A stretch of DNA of 64,000 nt from Novakomyces olei (lineage: Eukaryota; Ascomycota; Novakomycetes; Novakomycetales; Novakomycetaceae). This document shows positions 47,300 through 60,178 of the stretch, one piece after another. The notes below the pieces were generated by a model. That model was not told the origin of the DNA, did not search any database, and saw only the letters and a program-made list of their open reading frames with translations. The first letter of the stretch is position 1, and each line of letters begins with the position of its first letter. Location of the stretch: assembly GCA_016906335.1 (NCBI GenBank), contig JADEYG010000012.1:1240501-1304500 (forward strand), written 5' to 3'. A program made the position numbers and the translations under genes.

Positions 47300-49843
47300 A
47301 TGAGCAGCGGCGACGGTGACGGCGGTACTGCTTATGCTCGCGGTGGACCGTCGGTTCGTCGCTATGCCGCCGATACAATGTTTGCGATACGCGATGGATC
47401 TCTGCTGATACCAACGCCTGAAATCCCGGACTGGTTCGGGTACGATATTGTTTTGCACTTTGCAGTAAACTCATAATCTCAAGGCCGGAATACGTGAAAG
47501 CTTTCAAGTTAAAAATGCAGGCAAATCTGCGCCCGCAGCCGGCAACTCAGCCGAGGACGCGGCGGTAGGATACTTGTTCCAACCGGTTTATTAACTTTTA
47601 GAACCGATGACGAAGCTGATGCTCCCGCACAAAGTACGTTTTTTACAATACCCCTGAAAAGAGTGAGAAGGGAAAAGAAGAAAAGAAAAAGAGAGAAGAG
47701 AAATTGGCTATACAAGTATCAATTTAATTTTCCGAGGCTGCTGTACCCAATTCTTGGGCTAGCCAGATACTTATCTTTGTTGACTTGTACATTTCCGTTA
47801 TTTTTTTTTTTTTTATCATTCCAGTTGGTCTTTACTAGCGCCTATTTTTTTTTTTTTTTTTTTTTTCCTTTTTTTTGCTTCTTTTAATCTGTTATTTATC
47901 ACATAGTGTTTCAATCATCTAGTTGTTTCGGCCTTCACTTTTGCTCTACAATTTTATTATAAATATCATACGATGCTAACGACAGAATTCGGTCAAGACA
48001 TAGTATTGGGACCTCCCAATTTCGCTTTTTCTTCTTCCACTCCTCTCCCCGCACGTAAACAGGACGGAAAGGACGGAAACCCACGGGCGATTGATGTTTT
48101 CAAAACACGGCCGTGGAACCACAAGTCTTCCGCAGTTGAAAGCGTAGACGAAGGCTGGACCAACGTATCCTCCCGCCGTAAAGCTTCAGACGATACGCGC
48201 CACCACGAGCACAGTATACGAGGAGGCACACGTGGCAGGGGTGGAGCAGCGGGGCGTCGTGCTAGTGGGACTGATCGTGAAGATGGTCATTTTCGATCTA
48301 ACCACAGTGCTGGAGGGAAAGTGTGGGAAAGAGGCAAAACTGTACTGGCTGATACTCCACCACGAAGGGAGCATTACCGTAAAGACGAAAAGCCCGATGA
48401 AATCCCAGAAGGGTTCAATGAGCAAAAGACTGTTGCTGATTTCGAAGCTTGGAAGGCTAGTATGCGTAAACCCAAGGCTTCTGATGCTCATGAACCTCAG
48501 CTGTTGCAGCAACAACAGCAATCAACGCAGCCAAAGACGGGACACAGAGAAGAAATTGGTCAAGGAAAGCCGACTGATGAAACGGACAAGGAACATGGAC
48601 TGGATGCTGCTTTGCACGATAATCCGTACACTCTGCTTGACGTTAACTCAGAGACCGATCTTGCTAAATTGTCCTCTAAAAAACTGGCAAATGACAAACA
48701 ACAAAATAATAATGTTTCAGGTAATATTTCAACTACAATCACGTCTTCTGCCGCCCCTGCATCAAAGCAATCTTCAAGGTTCAGAAAGTTTTTCACTGCT
48801 CCAAACGCGGAGACAAGCAATCCTCAGAGTCAAAGTCCTCCTTCGTCAGCTTTTCCTCGGCACGCGTCTCCTACACATGCCCAGTCTCCGTCACAGGCTC
48901 AACACGCTGAGCCTGCTTCTACTCTACCGAAAGAATCAACCATTCCTTCTTCGCTGGCTTCCAAAGGCGGTAATGATGCTGAAGGATTTTCAAAGATTAT
49001 GGCTATGCTTCAGTCAGGAAAGGTATGATAATTTATATAGTAGCAAGTTTGGGTTTTTTTTTATTTTTTTTTAATTACCTATATACTTCGTAATTTCAAC
49101 AATCGTGTCTGGTGCGCTTCTTTTAAGCATTTTGTTAATAATTCGCCTAATTAAAATACTAATTTCAGCCACGGCCACACACTACAGCTGAATCACATCA
49201 GCCGGCACAAGAGTCCGGTCTCCCGGCGTCCCGACCAGCTCTTACCACGGGTCAATTACCCTCAACTAAGGATCAGGACAAACAGTTTTTCCTTTCTCTT
49301 CTATCTCAGTCTAAAGGTGGCAATAGCGGAGCCGCTGAGGCTTCTAATCGCTCTTCGCCTTCTGATATTCCCGTACCTACGTCAGTATATCGTCATACCT
49401 CAGGCAGCAAATCACAACAAAGTCTGGAAGGCCATCGACCTCAGCATCAAGGAAGCACAGAGAAATATCCGAGAAACGCGAGTCCATTGGATCGACATAC
49501 ACCAAGTCCTTTTGCCAGCAATTCTCAAGGCCGAGAAAGGATAGTAATGGGTCCTCCGCCAGGATTCGAGCACACGCGTCCCCAAGCTGGTCTAGTGGGC
49601 GCGGGTAACGGGAACATTTCTTCTGCTAATCAAGCGGCCTTTGCCTCCATGCCGCCTTCATCTCCAAAGCAACCCCCGCCTCCACCGCCAGGGTATTCTG
49701 CAGATGCGTTGCCTGACAGGTTTGCTCGTATGGGTCCCTTATCTCCGGCAAATTTACCACAGTATCAGCCGATACCGCCTGGGTTTTCTGCCCAATCACC
49801 TCCAAAGAGAAGTGATACTCGGCCTCCGCCCGGGTTTAGCTAG
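47300..49843 (+). CDS. Proline-rich eIF4E-binding-like protein (4E-T/Cup type candidate)
   Basis: Five exons: 47300-47439, 47484-47564, 47602-47633, 47986-49022 and 49169-49843; introns are 44, 37, 352 and 146 nt. The product is 654 residues. The N-terminus contains YAADTMF at residues 22-28, fitting the YxxxxL/M-hydrophobic eIF4E-binding motif, followed by AIRDGSLLIPTPEIPDWFG as in fungal proteins with this arrangement. The middle is disordered and charged, with FKTRPWNHKS, DEGWTNVSSRR, an Arg/Gly stretch (GGTRGRGGAAGRR) and a poly-Gln run. The C-terminal third repeats PPPGF/PPPPPPGY motifs. The Met at 47973 that opens the long frame lies in intron 3 (ATGCTAACGACAG) and is not a start. Exons 1-3 are inferred from phase and motif. 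A translational repressor or mRNP role is likely but unproven. Confidence 0.65.
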
Positions 49844-50357
49844 CACGATCTTTAATATATAATAATATATATATTGGATCTATTTTCTGCTTATTGTATC
49901 TTGTAAAGTTTTGAATTTTGTCAGGGTTTTTACGTATTTCAACCGAGATTTGAGCATTCACGGTATCGAGAAGCCCGTATTCCTTGTACAACGGAGCATT
50001 GAAATTAGATAAGGGCGGGTTATATTAGGATATAGTATCCTCCAAGGGGCAATCGATTTGCTCTGGCCAGAAATGAGGCAAAATGATATTTTAATATAAT
50101 TATAGACTAATATTGTTAATTTTTCGTCCCGATTTGTTTATCTAACGGCCCAAATAGTTAGCGGCCGACTGGTTGAATAAACCCTAACCCCGACCCTATC
50201 TATATACATATATAAATATTTAAGATATTCATGTCGAATATTCCACTTCTATTCCAGACATTTCCTGGAGAAAACCCTGACTACACCAAATCATATATAC
50301 AGCGCTGACGTAGCACAGTATTCTACTAGCCTCACAGTTTCGAGTCCGTCTTTTTCC
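49844..50357. other. Intergenic upstream of TMBIM5-like gene
   Basis: About 510 bp, AT-rich, with a telomere-like tract at 50179-50200. No gene. Confidence 0.6.
50179..50200. promoter_or_regulatory. Telomere-like promoter tract
   Basis: AAACCCTAACCCCGACCCTA, ending 158 bp before the ATG at 50358. Confidence 0.4.
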
Positions 50358-51371
50358 ATGTTTGTTGTACCCAGACTCGCGGGCTGTGCGCGCTCTGGCG
50401 TGGCACGCCCGTTTTTCCAAGCACACGCTGCTCGACGAACCTTTGTCAGCGGCAATAACAATTTTTTTGCCCGCGCTGTTCGCGATTCCAAGTCTGCCTC
50501 TGGTCCCGCGTTTAGCCGGCTCGGCGCTACCTTTCGGCGCGCATTTAGTCTCTCCCCGAATGGCGCAGTCGTATCACGGCCCACGCAGGGCGAAGCCCTT
50601 CGTCGGCTTCTTACTGCGGGTGCTCTGATCGGCGGCACTGCGTGGGGGATCAACGCCTTTGCCAATCGCGATACGCGGGGGGCTTTGACAGCAGCAGAGC
50701 GCGAGTATCTGCATTCCACCTTCCGCTACGTGGGCGCTGGTCTAGCGATAACTGGCGTGGGCGCTTATCTATCCTTCACTCGTGGGTGGACGTTTCGGCT
50801 AATGAGCATGAATCCGTGGGCTGTACTCGGCATTACGCTAGTGGGATCTATTGCCACCATGATGGGCACAATATACACTGACCCGTCCCGTGTAGGGCAA
50901 AAGCATATATTCTGGGCCGGTTTTATGATGACACAGGCTATCGGCCTTGGATCGCTGTGCTTTGTTGCTCCCAGTATCTTGGCTAGAGCGGGTCTTTACA
51001 CCGCTGGAATTGTCGGTGCCCTGGCTTACGTGGGCGCCACTGCGCGGGAGGACCGTTATCTGTATATGGGAGGCCCACTGCTGTGTGGAATGACTGTTGT
51101 TGCGCTATCGGCACTGGCGCCGATGGTGCTCCCCTTGGGTTCACGATCTCTCATGGCCGCCGAGGCAATTTACATGTATGGCGGACTCGGTGTGTTTTCG
51201 CTGAGTGCTCTGTTCCACACACAATCTGTACTCGCACACGCCCGGATGGCACAGTCTGGCCGATTGCGACCTGATCCTTGTGCGGAATCTTTGGGCTTGT
51301 ACCTTGATTTCCTTAATATTTTTATCCGCATGGTTATGATTCTTTCCGGTAGCCAGCAGCGCCGCCGGTAA
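50358..51371 (+). CDS. Mitochondrial TMBIM5/GHITM-like (Bax-inhibitor-1 family) protein
   Basis: A 337-residue mitochondrial inner-membrane protein. An Arg/Ala-rich presequence covers about 1-60 (MFVVPRLAGCARSG, FFQAHAARRTFVS). The Bax-inhibitor-1 domain (about 110-325) has seven helices: YVGAGLAITGVGAYLSF, NPWAVLGITLVGSIATMMGT, WAGFMMTQAIGLGSLCFV, AGIVGALAYVGATA, MGGPLLCGMTVVALSALAPM, IYMYGGLGVFSLSALFHTQS, and the end block PCAESLGLYLDFLNIFIRMV followed by ILSGSQQRRR. Animal GHITM/TMBIM5 is an inner-membrane cation exchanger affecting cristae; the fungal role is inferred by family only. Single exon. Confidence 0.88.
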   Translation: MFVVPRLAGCARSGVARPFFQAHAARRTFVSGNNNFFARAVRDSKSASGPAFSRLGATFRRAFSLSPNGAVVSRPTQGEALRRLLTAGALIGGTAWGINAFANRDTRGALTAAEREYLHSTFRYVGAGLAITGVGAYLSFTRGWTFRLMSMNPWAVLGITLVGSIATMMGTIYTDPSRVGQKHIFWAGFMMTQAIGLGSLCFVAPSILARAGLYTAGIVGALAYVGATAREDRYLYMGGPLLCGMTVVALSALAPMVLPLGSRSLMAAEAIYMYGGLGVFSLSALFHTQSVLAHARMAQSGRLRPDPCAESLGLYLDFLNIFIRMVMILSGSQQRRR

Positions 51372-52786
51372 GAGATCGCTTGGTCCACGGTTGAGTTTAG
51401 GTCTGTACGCTTGGTTTTCATCTCTCTCGCATTAGTAATGAATAAACGATTAACAGGTCAGTATCCCTCTTTGCTCTTGCTCGTTTTTGATCGGTTTTGT
51501 CCGTATGAATATTTTATTTTCTCAAGGAGTATAGCGATCTACTTGCTTATAGAACGCGTTTTGGAATCAGGATAGGAATCTACTTGTAACAAAAGTCGAC
51601 CGTGAAATGATTAGTAAAACAGCGTTGCGTATCGGCTTTTCATTTGATCTCGCACATTTTTTAACACTCTCATTCTAAAAAGCCAGTCATACAACCATAC
51701 CGCGGATTTCGCCAACTGATTAATTGTAATTGTATTAATTGTATTAATTGTACTAATTGTATTAGTTGTATTAATTCTAATCAATCATAATCATATCCGT
51801 TACTTAACGTATGGAGTACGTAATATATTAATTTCAGCATGGACAGACTGCTTTATAGGTTATTGATGGTAGGGTTAATGTAATATATTGTCAATTCGCG
51901 GAGACTGAATATGGTCGGGTGAAATAAACTTTAACAAATCCATCTCATTTTTCAATTAAGCAGGGTTTAGTGTATTTTTTATATACTCTACGAATCAATA
52001 ACCGTGCAAACAACACCAAAAATAAGGGAAAAAAATTTGGTACAAAGACGCGCATTTCGGGAATAAGGCCCCGGTTGCGTATAGTGAGTGCTATTGTACT
52101 GCAGAGTTTCACGCTCTTTTTCTCTTTCACTCTTCAGTGGAGTGTCGGAGAGGCTTTTATCGTACATATTAGCGACTGATCCTTTGTCGCAGTACTCAAA
52201 AGGCGTTCGGCACCTGACGATCGCGCTTCGAAATCAACAAGTACAGAGGCTGTTGTTGCCAAGTAGTCTTGCACGAGCGTGTCTGAACAGAACTGGTTTT
52301 AAAAAGGATCAAGGCCATAAACTTGCGAGAAACGCTTAAAGCATTGAAAGGAACTTTTCTTTTCGACCTTCTCTTGTCTTTCGCGTCGTCTGTTTTGACA
52401 TTCTCCTAACAAGCATTACAGTTCATTATTTTTTTCTGGGCCTTGGACGGCAGATAGCTTGAAGATATCTGTTTGCTCCAATTTGAATTCCAGTTTCTAT
52501 TTCTATTTCCATTTCTATTTTTTAATTTTTATTTCATTTATTATTTAACTCAAATTTTTTGTCTTTATATTCAACACTTTTGCTTCAAGTCTAGAGGCTC
52601 GTTTGAAAGAAAAGCTTGAGTCGTAAAGATCGAATTTGTCAAAGTCTAAAGCGGCACAGTGCTATCAGCTTACGTTCGGACTATACATATCTGTGTCGTG
52701 AGTTTACAATTGTATTCACGAAACTTTTCAATCTAGGCCTCCCCAATTCTTTTGAGGATTATTTTGTCTGCTCGTAGCCAAGTGCA
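51372..52786. other. Long intergenic region upstream of the La-domain gene
   Basis: About 1.4 kb. It holds a degenerate ATTGTATTAA-type tandem repeat at 51722-51780 and T-rich stretches at 52430-52560 that could be 5' UTR of the next gene. Frames at 51945-52339 are unsupported. Confidence 0.5.
51722..51780. repeat. Degenerate 10-bp tandem repeat, about 5 units
   Basis: Units of the type TAATTGTATT with single-base differences. Confidence 0.8.
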
Positions 52787-54604
52787 ATGATGCCATCTGT
52801 TCAGGAGACAGAAACGCATTTGGCTTCGCGGCCGAACGGTACTGAACCTTTATCAAACGAAGTGATGGAAAAAATGGCTACTGCCTCTAAACCCGCTGAA
52901 GATCCAGCAGAAGAGGCTAAAGACTCTCAGAGTACAGAGAGTACGGACGTGTCTAGTAGCCGAAAACTTCGACCGGCACCTCCGCCCTCTGTTAATGTAT
53001 GGCAAATTCGAGATGCCTCTAAACCAGCTCAGACTGTGCCAGTAAACGGAATTGCGTCTGATCTTCCCAGCTTGAGCGATGCCGGAAACGCACAAAAACC
53101 TTCAAGTGCAAATTCCCGCAATAATCGTTCTCAGACGGAAAAGCCAGCAAATGCAGTTGCTGCCAGCGAAGAAGGTGCCAAAAAAGCCGTCGGGAAAAAA
53201 GATAAATGGATCCCATACAATCCAATAATCACGCATACTCCTGTCAATGAAAAGGGGCATCAGTCCCGTGCCGCAAAGGACCAGAAAGACTTTACTGGGA
53301 ACCGAGGAGGACGAAGTAACTCTTCTAGCCCTGCTTACAATTCGTCACGATCAAAACAAAATAAGTCTGGCTCTTCACGGAAGACATCAGCGTACTCTTC
53401 TTCCTCAGAATCTGTTACTCAAAACTCTTCGAACGCAGCAAACAATTCCGGATCAGACCGTCTTGGATCTGGACCTGGACCCGGATCAGCAGGGCCTTTT
53501 CCTCGGTCTTTTACGCAGAAAAAGAACCGATCTGAGCCAGCAGAGTCATATTCTGAACATGCTAGTGAGACTAAAAAACAGGATGGCAATACAGCCGACG
53601 GTAGACGGCAGGAGAGTAACTCAGGTTCTGGCAGCTGGTCAAAGTCGCCAGAGAGTCTACCAAAATCGACGAGAAATGGTTACGCAAAGCCTTCTGCTCG
53701 ACAAAAATCTACAGAGGGCCATACAGCTGGAAATTATATTAGTAATTATAGCAATAATTACAATAATTACAATAATTCCTATCCGAATGGGTCAGCACCG
53801 GGCAAGGATGGCACGGATCCGTCCCGATCCTTTCAAGATCGACGGCAATTCGGGGGTTCAGGCGGCCGGGCCCAAAGGTATACGGCCCCCGGCTATCAGT
53901 CAGCCCGGTTTAACCAGCAATACTCTGTGCCAGAACCCTTTTACCCTGCTAATTATACATCTTTTCCCTTGAACGGGGCCAATTCTGCCATCTATGCGCC
54001 CTCCACGGGCATTTATCCTCCTTATGACTTGTCCGCGATGGCGGCCAGTCTTCCTGTTCAGCAGTATATACCCGCAAGTGCCATGTACGACGCGTCATCT
54101 TACCCAAGGTCGCTACTTGTCAAACAGCTCGAGTACTATTTCAGTGTGGAGAATCTGTGCAAGGATATGTTTTTGCGCCGGCACATGTGCGCGAATGGAT
54201 ATGTTTCTCTCAGGCTCCTGGCCGAGTTCAACAGAGTCAGGACTATATCTCCGGATTTTAATCTTTTACGTGAGGCTTCAATGCTCACACAGTCGTGTGA
54301 GTTTGTTCCTGCTGCCGTAAACAGCCGTGGTGAGGACGTAGTGCGGCGGCGGACAGAGTGGGAGCAATGGGTTCTGCCGGAACAGTCACGGGACCCGTCT
54401 ACTCCGCGGTCAACGGACGTTTACTACCCGGCCGCTGTTCCACAGCAGAATGCTTCTTACCTTCCTGCCGGCTACGCTGCACCGGAAGCCGGATACTTGG
54501 GCCACGACTACTCGGCCTATAGTACCGCGGAAGCAAATGATCCGGCGACCAGTCCTGTGGGTAACGCGGGTAATGCACAGCCACTTTTGTCTGCGGAAAA
54601 GTAG
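52787..54604 (+). CDS. La-motif protein, LARP1 / Sro9-like
   Basis: Cytoplasmic RNA-binding protein of 605 residues in one exon. Residues 1-400 are low-complexity (Ser/Asn/Lys-rich, with KDKWIPYNPIITHTP, an RGGRS stretch and an Asn/Tyr repeat NYSNNYNNYNNSYPNG). The La motif lies at about 440-520: LLVKQLEYYFSVENLCKDMF, LRRHMCANGYVSLRLLAEFN and REASMLTQSCEFV. No RRM follows, as in yeast Sro9 and Slf1, which associate with translating ribosomes and mRNAs. The tail is Tyr/Pro/Ala-rich. The gene follows an unusually long upstream region that may contain a long leader. Confidence 0.88.
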   Translation: MMPSVQETETHLASRPNGTEPLSNEVMEKMATASKPAEDPAEEAKDSQSTESTDVSSSRKLRPAPPPSVNVWQIRDASKPAQTVPVNGIASDLPSLSDAGNAQKPSSANSRNNRSQTEKPANAVAASEEGAKKAVGKKDKWIPYNPIITHTPVNEKGHQSRAAKDQKDFTGNRGGRSNSSSPAYNSSRSKQNKSGSSRKTSAYSSSSESVTQNSSNAANNSGSDRLGSGPGPGSAGPFPRSFTQKKNRSEPAESYSEHASETKKQDGNTADGRRQESNSGSGSWSKSPESLPKSTRNGYAKPSARQKSTEGHTAGNYISNYSNNYNNYNNSYPNGSAPGKDGTDPSRSFQDRRQFGGSGGRAQRYTAPGYQSARFNQQYSVPEPFYPANYTSFPLNGANSAIYAPSTGIYPPYDLSAMAASLPVQQYIPASAMYDASSYPRSLLVKQLEYYFSVENLCKDMFLRRHMCANGYVSLRLLAEFNRVRTISPDFNLLREASMLTQSCEFVPAAVNSRGEDVVRRRTEWEQWVLPEQSRDPSTPRSTDVYYPAAVPQQNASYLPAGYAAPEAGYLGHDYSAYSTAEANDPATSPVGNAGNAQPLLSAEK

Positions 54605-55557
54605 GGGGCCGTGCGCTGTATTCTTCATACTTGGCATTGTTGTTTATCAATACAAAAATATTTCATTCGATTGCTTTAGAGTCTTATTTTATTTGTCACA
54701 TTGCTCGATTGCCATGATACTTTGCAATTGAGATCTCAAATTTCTCGTTTAATCTGGTTGGTTTTGTACTGAAAGTGTTTGTTTTCTTATTCTTGTTTTC
54801 GTTTTTCATAATTTTCGATAAATTTTGTGCTGATATTTCTTATGGCTCTAATTACGTTCTTTCCTAGATTCTGTACTCTAGAATGCTTAATCTTGATGAT
54901 AAGAGTCATTTCTCGCTCAGGAATAATGTTATTGAAATAAGACATTTTTTGTTTATTCAGTGGCATTAACTCCCAAAATTTCAAAATGGTTGAACAGTTT
55001 CAGGCTGTGACCAATAAACAGAAAGCCTTGATTTTAAGATTGAAAGCAATTTGTAGATCTCGAGTTTTTGCCCTTGTTCATCGCGATAGCATTGACACTC
55101 GATTTAAACTTTTTATTCTGGGGCTTTCGTGTTTTTTCTTTTTTTTTTCTTCTTTTTTTCCGTCACTTTGTGGCTGTATTTTCCACTTTTTCAAAATCTT
55201 TGGTTTCCTTTTAATGAATTTAAAAATAAGTTGAATCGGCCTAAATGATTTAAATAAAGTTATATACAATTTCAATAGAACAACGATATTTAAAAGGAAA
55301 ATAATCAAACTTTGGAGGAAATACGATGTACATTTCAATTCATGCACTGTAAATTTTAATATATTATATACATGTAGAACTGGTAGGAGATACGTACTAT
55401 TTTATTGGCTTCTTTTTTCATTTTCTCCTTCATTATTCATTTTCCACTATTTCCAACGTTTATTGTTCTTGCCTTGATACATTATTTGGTTCCGATTCAA
55501 GTTTCTGCCTACAATCATCAAAGACTACAGGCAAAATCTCCCTCTGATTTGCACCGA
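54605..55557. other. Intergenic, convergent 3' ends of La gene and FEN1
   Basis: About 950 bp, AT-rich with long T runs (55130-55165). No supported gene. Confidence 0.55.
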
Positions 55558-57133
55558 TTACTTTCCTTTCTTGCCCGGTTTCGTCTTTTTGCTCGGCCCA
55601 TTCGATCCGGCATTTTTACGTTTTTTATCGTCGCCACCTGACTTTGAAATAACGGTAAAAAATCCATCTAATCGGCCTTGTTGGGCAGTTTTAAGGTTTT
55701 TCTGTAGACGAGCAGCGCCTGATCGCACTCTGTCCTCACTGAACCCCTTTTCCTTCACTAAAAAATCAACAAGACCCTCCACATCAGGCTCCTGCCATTC
55801 TAACGTAATGTCTTCAGCATTGGAAACTTCGGCCTCGAGAAAAAGACGCTGAGCATCTCTCCAGGGCCAATCATCTGGAATTGGATGTTTACTCTTGTCA
55901 ATGTTTTCCACCACTTTTTCCAGAGACCCGTACTGCCGAATAAGCTTTAGAGCTGTATTTGGTCCGATCCCTTTGATTGGATCACAGTAGTCACAGCCAA
56001 GCAGGATACACAGATCGACAAACATGGGGAAAGACATTTCCAAGCCCCCCAAAGCCTTTTCAAGTGTAATTTCACTAATTGGCTCTTTTCGCTGTTCAGA
56101 GAAAGTGAGATGCCTCAATAAAATAGGAGCCCCAAAGCAAAGCGTGTCCATATCCTCAGAAGCAGCTGCAAAGACTTTACCTGCCTTCGCCAATGCAGCA
56201 CATTGAGCTTCTGCCTCACAGGGCGCAACGATATAAGGGATCCCCATAAGTTTCAACAGCCGCCGGCATTCTTCATTATGAACTGCAGTTACTTTAACAG
56301 TTCTTCGGGAAAATTTGTCAACCTCCTCCGCGGTTCCGGTTTCTTTTGCTTCCGTATGGGCTTTGTGAGCTTCCTGATTACGAGCAAACCGTTTGGCAAG
56401 CTATTATGTCAATTTGTAAAAATAAAACAGAATAAAATATATGTATATATATGACTTCGTCAAGAATAAAAACAACATACCTCTCCAGACTTGAGCTTTG
56501 GTGGCTTCCCGTCGAATACATAGCACGGTTTAATTCCACTGTCGACGATACGAAGCGTTCGATAAAACATGCCCATTAAATGACTTTAAGTTAGTATACA
56601 CGTAATACTCTGCCGCACCTCGTAGTTTCACCCGTATCCGACATCAACTGGGTCCCGTCTTGCTGTCGCACAGCTGAGGACAGGATTAGAACACTTGAAT
56701 ATACAAAAGATTTCATACCAACAAGAAACTGGTAAAGGCTCATTGATCTGCGTGAAAGGTGGTTTGTCAGATATAGTTGGCAAAATATAGCGCAAACAAA
56801 CGAAATAGTCATAAAACAATTCAGCGCCAATATTATTTCCCGCGAAAAGAATGCTCTCTTTTCCAGGTGAAACAATAAACCAAAACAAATCAAAACCAAA
56901 AACAATTAAAAAAAAATGGAAGTAGATATTACGCGTCCTTTTGATGTTAGCCAACCTTGAATAATCACAAAATTTGTTTACGTACAATAGCAACCTTGCG
57001 ACCAAAAAACGCCTTGATGTCATTGTTCTTGATGGCAAACCCAGCAGAGTCAGAAATGACATGCGTCAACCCTAGTTTACCGTTAAAAAATATCAAAATG
57101 TATGGTTAAAAGCAGCGTACCCTTGATGCCCAT
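55558..57133 (-). CDS. RAD27: Flap endonuclease 1
   Basis: Structure-specific 5' flap nuclease of Okazaki-fragment maturation and long-patch repair. Seven exons: 57133-57121, 57071-56986, 56937-56933 (5 nt), 56747-56719, 56673-56619, 56583-56481 and 56400-55558; introns are 49, 48, 185, 45, 35 and 80 nt. The product is 377 residues (yeast Rad27 is 382). Joins give [56 protein letters not shown] and [20 protein letters not shown]. Metal-binding acids are Asp34 (in the microexon), the FDG Asp, CEAEAQ, SEDMDT and GCDYCD. A PCNA-binding PIP box QGRLDGFF lies near the C-terminus, followed by a Lys-rich tail. All phases agree. Confidence 0.95.
56933..56937 (-). other. RAD27: 5-nt microexon of FEN1
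   Basis: GACGC is flanked by GCTAACATCAAAAG upstream and GTAATA downstream on the minus strand. It supplies codon GAC (Asp34) and the first two bases of Ala35; without it the frame and the invariant DAS sequence are lost. Confidence 0.85.
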
Positions 57134-58572
57134 AGCCGCAGGTCTCCAAGGCAAGCGGCAAAGAATTCGAGACGCGTTTAATTCAGATAGGTCGTCGTAA
57201 ATTAATCTGCACATAAGATTACGCAGTAGCTCCCCGTCGCGACTTTAGTCATTGATGCACGTAGATTCTGCCAGTAATCAGCATTATATGAAACTCGCGA
57301 GATGCAGAACCATTTTGGGACTGAAAGGCTCTTTAGTCAAATTAATCTTTTTGCTGTTGCAGCAAGGTTTGGGTCCGATTAACGTACGAAGGATGTGCGT
57401 ACGACTGATCGCAATTTCTATCAATTTTCAAGTATAGGTCTGTTTTTTATGGACTTGTATTCTACATAATTATTTCAAACACTAATTTGTTCTTAATATG
57501 CAGTAAAACGAAACGCAGTGCACGACGACAAGACTGGCCAGGACGGCCATTCACGAAAGGCACGGTCGCAATTCACTCATGTAGTATCCAAAACGAATTG
57601 AATATAATCGTGTTTTATTTAATTACCTCATAAATGCTTCCAATGGAATAACAGCAATATTTAGGCGTATATTTATGGCCGCAATTTAAAGGCACCATTT
57701 CGCTTTTAAAGGCCTCACGAAACATTGCACGCCTATTACTAACGCAAAGCAAGTATAGCTTATTTTTCAAAAGCTTACTCAAATGCCACTCTTGCCATTT
57801 ATACCGACAAGAGCGTCGATTTTGCGTGTGCCAGAACAAGCGCATCATTACAATAATGATTCATTGGCAAGAAATGAAGCATTGAAAACTTGCAGAACCT
57901 CTGACGAGTACTCAAACATCCTTGAGCAGGTTTACCGTCTCCGTGCTGAGAAGAGCGGCAAAGATTGCATTGGGATCCAAAAGCATGGTCAGGCACAGCC
58001 AAAGAATTCTCATAAACGAAGCGACACGTTTACTGGAACGCTTGCAAATAAACTGGGGCTCCTCAATTGCTTTCCGAGGAACAGGCTAAGGTACAAAGAG
58101 AGAGAGCCTTTTACTTCGATACATAAACTTTGAGGCAATTATACGAATTGAGAAAGGATGTTTGCCGTTGGAAGGATTTTAATCAGGCCTGACGAGATGC
58201 GATGAAATTAGATACGGCTTAATTATAATTCATCGAATTCCTATATTTGTCATATTAATATCTGTCATATTGCTTGCGCAGAATTTTATTAAATATTCTG
58301 TATGCATTATTTGATTAAATTTATTGGTTAGTCAAATTTATGGTTATTTTAATTAGTTGTGCCAATGAATTGTTTGAATTTTTTTTACAATAGTGTAATT
58401 ATTAAACGCAAAGCAAGCAGTTATTTCCATTATTTACAAGCACTCTCTCTGCCTTTGCCAGTCTGCGAGTAATATGCCAACTGATATCGTACTTCATCCA
58501 TTTCGTGGGGTCATCCATTCCCGTATGAGCCATAATTTCTGGGAATTGAGGCTGTAGTCCTACCACATTTGA
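57134..58572. other. Intergenic between FEN1 promoter and arylsulfatase relic
   Basis: About 1.4 kb. A 116-codon plus-strand frame (57783-58133) and its shadows have no family resemblance. The stretch 58200-58430 is strongly AT-rich. I see nothing firm. Confidence 0.5.

Positions 58573-60178
<1,606 letters not shown>

Noticed and set aside
47973-47985. Methionine start MLTTE of the 351-codon frame
   Set aside because: It lies on the branch and acceptor ATGCTAACGACAG, and phase fits upstream exons.
57783-58133. 116-codon plus-strand frame as a gene
   Set aside because: No family resemblance; neighbouring frames look equally random.
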